Source: Podaxis mareebaensis (lineage: Eukaryota > Basidiomycota > Agaricomycetes > Agaricales > Agaricaceae). Taken from it: a stretch of 64,000 nt of DNA. The stretch is from assembly GCA_018524725.1 (NCBI GenBank), contig JAEUWP010000139.1:62001-126000 (forward strand), read 5' to 3'. The notes below the pieces were generated by a model. That model made no database searches, was not told the origin of the DNA, and was given only the letters and a program-made list of their open reading frames with translations. Of this stretch, positions 59,553 to 64,000 are shown piece by piece (positions within the stretch are counted from its first letter, which is position 1; the number at the start of each line of letters is the position of its first letter). The position numbers and the translations under genes are program-made.

Positions 59553-61042
59553 ATGTCCTTCGCCAGGTGCGTTCTCTGAAACATGTATGACACCACAGAC
59601 GACCTATAGCTTCTGTTCTAGGCTCGTAGTATGCGTGGTTGGCGTCTACTCGATGTTTTTGGTGAGTGACGCGGTCTCGATCACCCTAGGCTTCAAATGT
59701 CTGACTGGTTCCTAGTTGTGGGCAATCGCACAGGAGCGACGTGAGTCAACATGTTTAACATATATTTCGAAAATTCAAACGTCTGATCGGCCCTCTCCTG
59801 TAACCAGTCTCTGTGCCCTTCCAGCGCATCGATGGAACCGGTGCTGACAAGTTTAAGTCCCCGCTCTTCATGGGAACATGCCAAAGCTTCTTAAGCTCAA
59901 TATCGGCCTTCGTTTACATTATATTCCGTCGGAAATCCACAGATACCCTTTCCCAGAGCCTTGGTCTCGAGCATAAGGCTGAAACTCAAGCGGCTCAAAA
60001 TGAAAAAGTACTCAATGGTAACGGACATCAAGCGGATGGCAAACACCACCGCCACCATAACCACCCCGAGAAACCCAATACCCGTTTCTCAACGAAGGCT
60101 CTCCTATTGCGATACCTTCAGTGCTCCGCTTTCATCACCTCCGCCGCCCCCTTCGGCTTCGCCGCGCTCTCGTACATCTCCTACCCCGCCATGGTCCTCG
60201 GCAAATCCTGTAAACTCGTCCCAGTCATGATCATGAATGTCCTCCTCTACCGGCGCCGCTTCGCGCCCCATAAATACCTCGTCGTATTCATGGTGACCAC
60301 GGGCATCACCATTTTCATGTATTTCGGCAACGAGGGAAAGAAGGGGAAACACAACTCTGCGTCAGCGCAACAAACCCCCTACGCGAATTTAATCGGCATC
60401 ACGTATCTCCTCATCAACCTCGCTCTGGATGGAGCCATCAATTCGACTCAGGATGAAATCTTTACTCGTCATAAGGTTTCCGGCCAGCAGATGATGTTCT
60501 GGATCAACCTCTTCTGCACTATCATCACTTCCATTCTGTCTGTCCTGCCGTTACCCTATATCCCGGTTATTCACCCTTCAGATGATGGCAAGACGGAACT
60601 TGTGGGCGCTCTTACTTTTGTTCGGAGTCACCCATCCATCATTTCACCTCTCGCACAATTCGCTTTCACAGGCGCCCTCGGTCAGCTGTTCATTTTTGAA
60701 ACTCTTCAACACTTTGGTTCTCTTACTTTGGTGTAAGTTCCACCGCTGATCATCTTATCTTCCGGATCTCATTCTTCCTTCCATTCAGAACCATCACGCT
60801 CACTCGTAAATTATTCACTATGTTATTGTCCGTAATCGTCTACAACCACAAGCTGACTAAGGGTCAATGGTTGGGAGCCGCTATTGTATTTGCTGGCATC
60901 TCTGTAGAAGCTTGGGTAAAACGCCGAGGTACGTCGCCTCCGTTTCGAATCCCGCTAGCGGAGTACTAACGCGCTTTGCACAGACGTTCACGCGAAGCGC
61001 GTCATCCAGGAGAAAGAGAAGGCCAAGCTAAAGTCATTGTAA
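59553..61042 (+). CDS. HUT1: UDP-galactose/nucleotide-sugar transporter HUT1 (SLC35B1-like)
   Basis: A multi-pass ER membrane transporter of the SLC35B1/HUT1 family, moving UDP-galactose (or ATP/UDP-sugars, as shown for some homologues) into the ER lumen. ATG 59553 (MSFAR). Small first exons splice as [36 protein letters not shown]. The main exon contains [20 protein letters not shown], a His-rich cytosolic loop ([12 protein letters not shown]), [72 protein letters not shown], and [20 protein letters not shown]. The next exons give [22 protein letters not shown] and [20 protein letters not shown], ending EKAKLKSL at 61042. These are the family hallmarks. No C-terminal KKxx retrieval signal is present. 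Confidence 0.93.
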
Positions 61043-61243
61043 TATTAAGCATTATGACGAACTTCGGTTTACGTAGTAGTAGGGTATCCAGTAAACAAGG
61101 AGAACTCGCTTCCACGGCAAAGATCATTCCGTACATCAGAAACGAAGAATTAACCATCCAACATCAACATCCCAACAACAAAAGGAATGTGGCGCTCGGG
61201 TCATGGGGAGCATACCCGCAATCCACTTGCTCTTCCGAGTAGT

Positions 61244-62359
61244 TCATGTCTCCATCGCATTGGGATCAAGATCCTCTGAGTCATTCTTGACCAAAGGTCT
61301 TTTCCTATCCTCCTCCCTGTGGAGTACAGCTGGATTAGAAAAGCGCCAGTGCAAAAATAACCTCCATAACAAATACCTCATCTCCATATCTTCATCCTCC
61401 TCATCATACTCACGCTTCCGCCTCGAGATAGACCTCTGCATTTGAGGGAATGATTGGATGGCAATATTCGCTTTATAGATAGCCTCATATTCCTATATAG
61501 TCGGCCGAAGTCAACGAAGGGGTGGAGGTTTAGCGGAGAGGTAAATCGTGGTACCTTGATCTGCGTGAGGAAACCACCATTTGGGGATATGCAGTACCGA
61601 CGATTTTGAACCATATGAAGAGCGTCCTCCCAAGAGAGCTGATAGTGCTGCATAACGAACATGACGACGAATGCAGGAGACAAACTTATACCACCTGGAG
61701 CACACGTGGTTCAGCAACGCCAGATTTACAGATTGCAGATATTAAGCAGTTTCGTGAGTCCAGAAGTGGCGTACCATTACAGTGCACCAGAACGCGTCCG
61801 CCCGAGCTGATGGCTTCGTCGATGAAGTGCTTCGCCCTAGTCACAGATTCTAGGTGAGAGTTCAATCGGTTGGATGCCGAGAAATGGTGGACATACCCTG
61901 GGAAGAGACGGATGAGATTCTGCTCTTCGTTGTCTTCGACATCTAAAACCATATACTTGAAATGTTCCGGGTATCGTGGACGGACGGAGAAAGCCTCTTT
62001 GGCATCTCGTATACACACACTAGACCCACGACGCGAGAAGGGAAATAGGAGCCAGCGTCATTTGAACGGAACTACGCGAAAGAGGAAGGTAAGGGGGGAA
62101 TTGGACTTACATGTGTGTTACACCGTGCGCTGTGAGCGTCTCGAGGGACTTTGACGCTGCAAATGGACCTAACAGAAGGCCTGGTAAGATCTCCTGACAT
62201 TCGCGACGCATTTCGTATCTGGGGCGTGGCAGCAATTAGCCCATCAGACGCCGTCAAAGTAATATGGTGTCAAAGGACGCACTTCCACTCGATGTCGCCT
62301 GGCCCTTGTACCACCGATCTACGTTCCTCATCCGTGAGCGGTATACTGTTTAAAGCCAT
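61244..62359 (-). CDS. STYX-like dual-specificity pseudophosphatase
   Basis: A dual-specificity-phosphatase fold of the STYX group. ATG 62359 (MALNSIPLTDEERRSVVQG). Exons read YEMRRECQEILPGLLLGPF, LETLTAHGVTHI, RDAKEAFSVRPRYPEHFKYM, LDVEDNEEQNLIRLFPG, FIDEAISSGGRVLVHCN. After an intron comes GGISLSPAFVVMFVMQHYQLSWEDALHMVQNRRYCISPNGGF, then EYEAIYKANIAIQ. In the active-site loop HCNGGISLS the Cys is kept, but the Arg of the CX5R motif is Leu, so phosphate transfer should be crippled while substrate binding remains possible. Human STYX instead loses the Cys. The C-terminus is acidic/basic (SRRKREYDEEDEDMEM ... DPNAMET), stop at 61244; the last intron (gtattt...acag) is optional. The gene is divergent from ZNG1. 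Confidence 0.85.
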
Positions 62360-62512
62360 TTGAGCAGGAGTATGTTGAGGTGGTGGAAGAAGGGGAGGTA
62401 GAGCGACGGATTGAAGTTTCTGGCGAATTGAGAGTTGGTCCTGGGCGCCATTTCGTAAATGAGATCCCACACGCGTGTCACGCACCCTCCATCACGCTCA
62501 TTAACCTTGACC
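62360..62512. promoter_or_regulatory. 153-bp bidirectional promoter STYX/ZNG1
   Basis: The start codons of the STYX-like gene (62359, minus) and ZNG1 (62513, plus) are 153 bp apart. Purine-rich on the STYX side (gaggtggtggaagaagggga). No TATA box was seen. Confidence 0.5.
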
Positions 62513-64000
62513 ATGGTTGACTCGGATGATGATGTCCCGTATGTCCTCCATTCCGTTGTCAAATTATTCATCTTGCTCATAAACTTGGATTTAGGACTCT
62601 GCTTGAACATGACTCTGCTGTGGACGCTCCTGTGATTCAGGAGCCATCATCGCACTCGCGAATCCCCCTCACGATCATCTGCGGCTTCCTTGGCGCAGGA
62701 AAATCTACTCTCCTCAAGTGTGTGCCCTTACGCCTTACATTGATTCAACGTACTCAATAATTTCAAGGTATATCCTCACTGAGCAACATGGCTACCGAAT
62801 CGCCGTAATCATGAACGAATTCGGGGATACAGCAGTGAGCACCCGTCTAGTACATCATGCGCTCCAACGACCGTCATTCTGATTCATTGTATAGGACATC
62901 GAAGGTAAGCTGCGCCACAGCCTTTGTTGTGGTGAGCATCTCTAAGTAGCCGCTTGAATTCGCAACAGCCAAGGCTATCAATATCTCGTCGCCAGATGAC
63001 CCAACTGCAGAACAATCCGAAGAGTTCTTAGAACTCCCAAATGGATGTTTGTGCTGCAGCATCAAGGATACAGGCATTGCTGCTATCGAAAAGCTCATGC
63101 AACGAAAAGGAGCATTTGATTATATCCTCCTAGAAACTACCGGACTTGCGGATCCTGGTGTGTCTATTCTTGTTTCGGTTCTCGCGAATACTGATGGCAG
63201 CTCCGTAGGTCCAATCGCTGCAATCTTTTGGCATAATGAAGAGTACGCTATGGGATTAGGACGAGATATCGCCCTCGACGGTGTTGTTTGTGTCGTTGAT
63301 GCTGTCTTTGGTGAACAGGTACTTTGGCGCTCTCCCAGCATCTTGAATCTTTGCTCATTATAATCAACAGCAAATGGCAGAAGATCACGCAACGGATCCA
63401 ATGGATGTCGGCGAAAGCCTACGGTAAACCGCCTCGCTTCCTGAACAGCCCGCCCTTACAACTCAACCTCCCTCACCAGACAAATCGCCGGCTCGGATGT
63501 AGTAATCCTCAACAAAACCGATCTCACAACCCCAGAAACACTATCCCGCATCGAAACCCTCATACATCAAGTCAACCCAGCTGCGCCAATCCACCGTACC
63601 GTCAAAGGCGAGATCGACCTGAAGCATATCATCGGCATATCTGCGTACTCCAAACCCCCACTGTCTGTCACAGACTCGATAACAGCTCCCCATGTCCACA
63701 CGAATGACTGCGATCACAGTCATGAGCACGACCATCAGAAGACACACACGAGCCACTATGAATTCCGCGGCATTTCCAGTTTGCAAGTCGAGTGTTCTTC
63801 GCTTTCCCCCGAAGCATTTGATAGATTTGATCAATGGATACGTACGGTTCTCTGGGAGAACCGCCTCCCAGAAGACAACACAGCTCGCGGCTTGTTGGTG
63901 CTACGGTGTAAAGGTGTATTGTCGCTTACAACAGGCAAGCGCTACATCCTCCAAGGGGTACGAAACTTGTACGAGATGGAAGAAGTCGAGGGTACGGACG
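62513..64000 (+). CDS. ZNG1: Zinc-regulated GTPase metallochaperone ZNG1 (CobW/COG0523), 3' end off window
   Basis: A G3E GTPase of the CobW family; eukaryotic members deliver zinc to methionine aminopeptidase. ATG 62513 (MVDSDDDVP). P-loop TIICGFLGAGKSTLLK, then YILTEQHGYRIAVIMNEFGD, DIE, the metal-binding CxCC motif NGCLCCSIKD, FDYILLETTGLADPG, DGVVCVVDAVFGEQ, SDVVILNKTDLTTPE (G4 NKTD). A His-rich segment (HVHTNDCDHSHEHDH) follows, as in many zinc chaperones, then the C-terminal CobW domain (YEFRGISSLQVE, QWIRTVLWENRLP, RLLVLRCKG-like, ILQGVRNLYEMEEVEG). At least seven short introns, including a three-codon micro-exon around DIE near 62895-62905. The last base of the window lies inside the C-terminal domain. 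Confidence 0.93.

Noticed and set aside
60930..60975. tRNA-like string tttcgaatcccgc
   Set aside because: It lies inside a HUT1 intron with no matching acceptor or anticodon arms; not a tRNA gene.

Overview
The window is nuclear DNA from a filamentous basidiomycete, most likely a wood- or litter-decaying agaricomycete. Evidence: nearly every gene is split by short (about 45-70 nt) GT-AG introns. Cellulose-active AA9 enzymes carry fungal CBM1 tails, and there is a glucoamylase with a CBM20 tail. The two AIG1-like G-domain genes and the TKL-type kinase domain are of kinds typical of Agaricomycetes. I saw no rRNA, tRNA or CRISPR.

Layout. 0-13 kb is gene-poor and accessory: the 3' end of a glucoamylase gene, then two paralogous genes with an AIG1-like G domain (2467-3464 and 9234-12562). 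The second is fused to a kinase domain that has lost its DFG motif. Between them lie gene relics and an 829-bp terminal-inverted-repeat element. 13-18 kb holds a SYLF/Ysc84-like gene, a type II membrane phosphodiesterase (ENPP family) and an isolated C-terminal MA3 domain of eIF4G. 18.3-34.5 kb is one giant gene, midasin (MDN1/REA1), the AAA ATPase of 60S ribosome assembly. 35-40 kb has an F-box protein with an acidic tail and a long coiled-coil protein, followed by a 9-bp-period minisatellite. 41-54 kb contains two tandem secreted AA9-CBM1 lytic polysaccharide monooxygenases and, on the other strand, a third AA9-fold protein in which both copper-brace histidines are replaced (Arg and Asn). 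Between them is a compact housekeeping cluster: VPS37 (ESCRT-I), RRP40 (exosome), EAF6 (NuA4) and RPT5 (26S proteasome). 54-64 kb is a dense housekeeping block: SSR4 (SWI/SNF-RSC), a Ser/Thr kinase with a long activation-loop insertion, HUT1 (nucleotide-sugar transport), a STYX-like pseudophosphatase and a ZNG1/CobW zinc metallochaperone running off the right edge.

Genes working together. The glucoamylase and the AA9 genes serve extracellular starch and cellulose attack. Three housekeeping pairs (VPS37/RRP40, EAF6/RPT5, STYX/ZNG1) are head to head with 75-153 bp between start codons, so each pair probably shares a bidirectional promoter. The most unusual items are the G-domain/pseudokinase fusion with its duplicated, kinase-less paralogue, the AA9 protein without a histidine brace, the orphan MA3 domain and the inverted-repeat element with nested tandem repeats. 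All gene models were spliced by eye and may be off by a few codons at exon edges.
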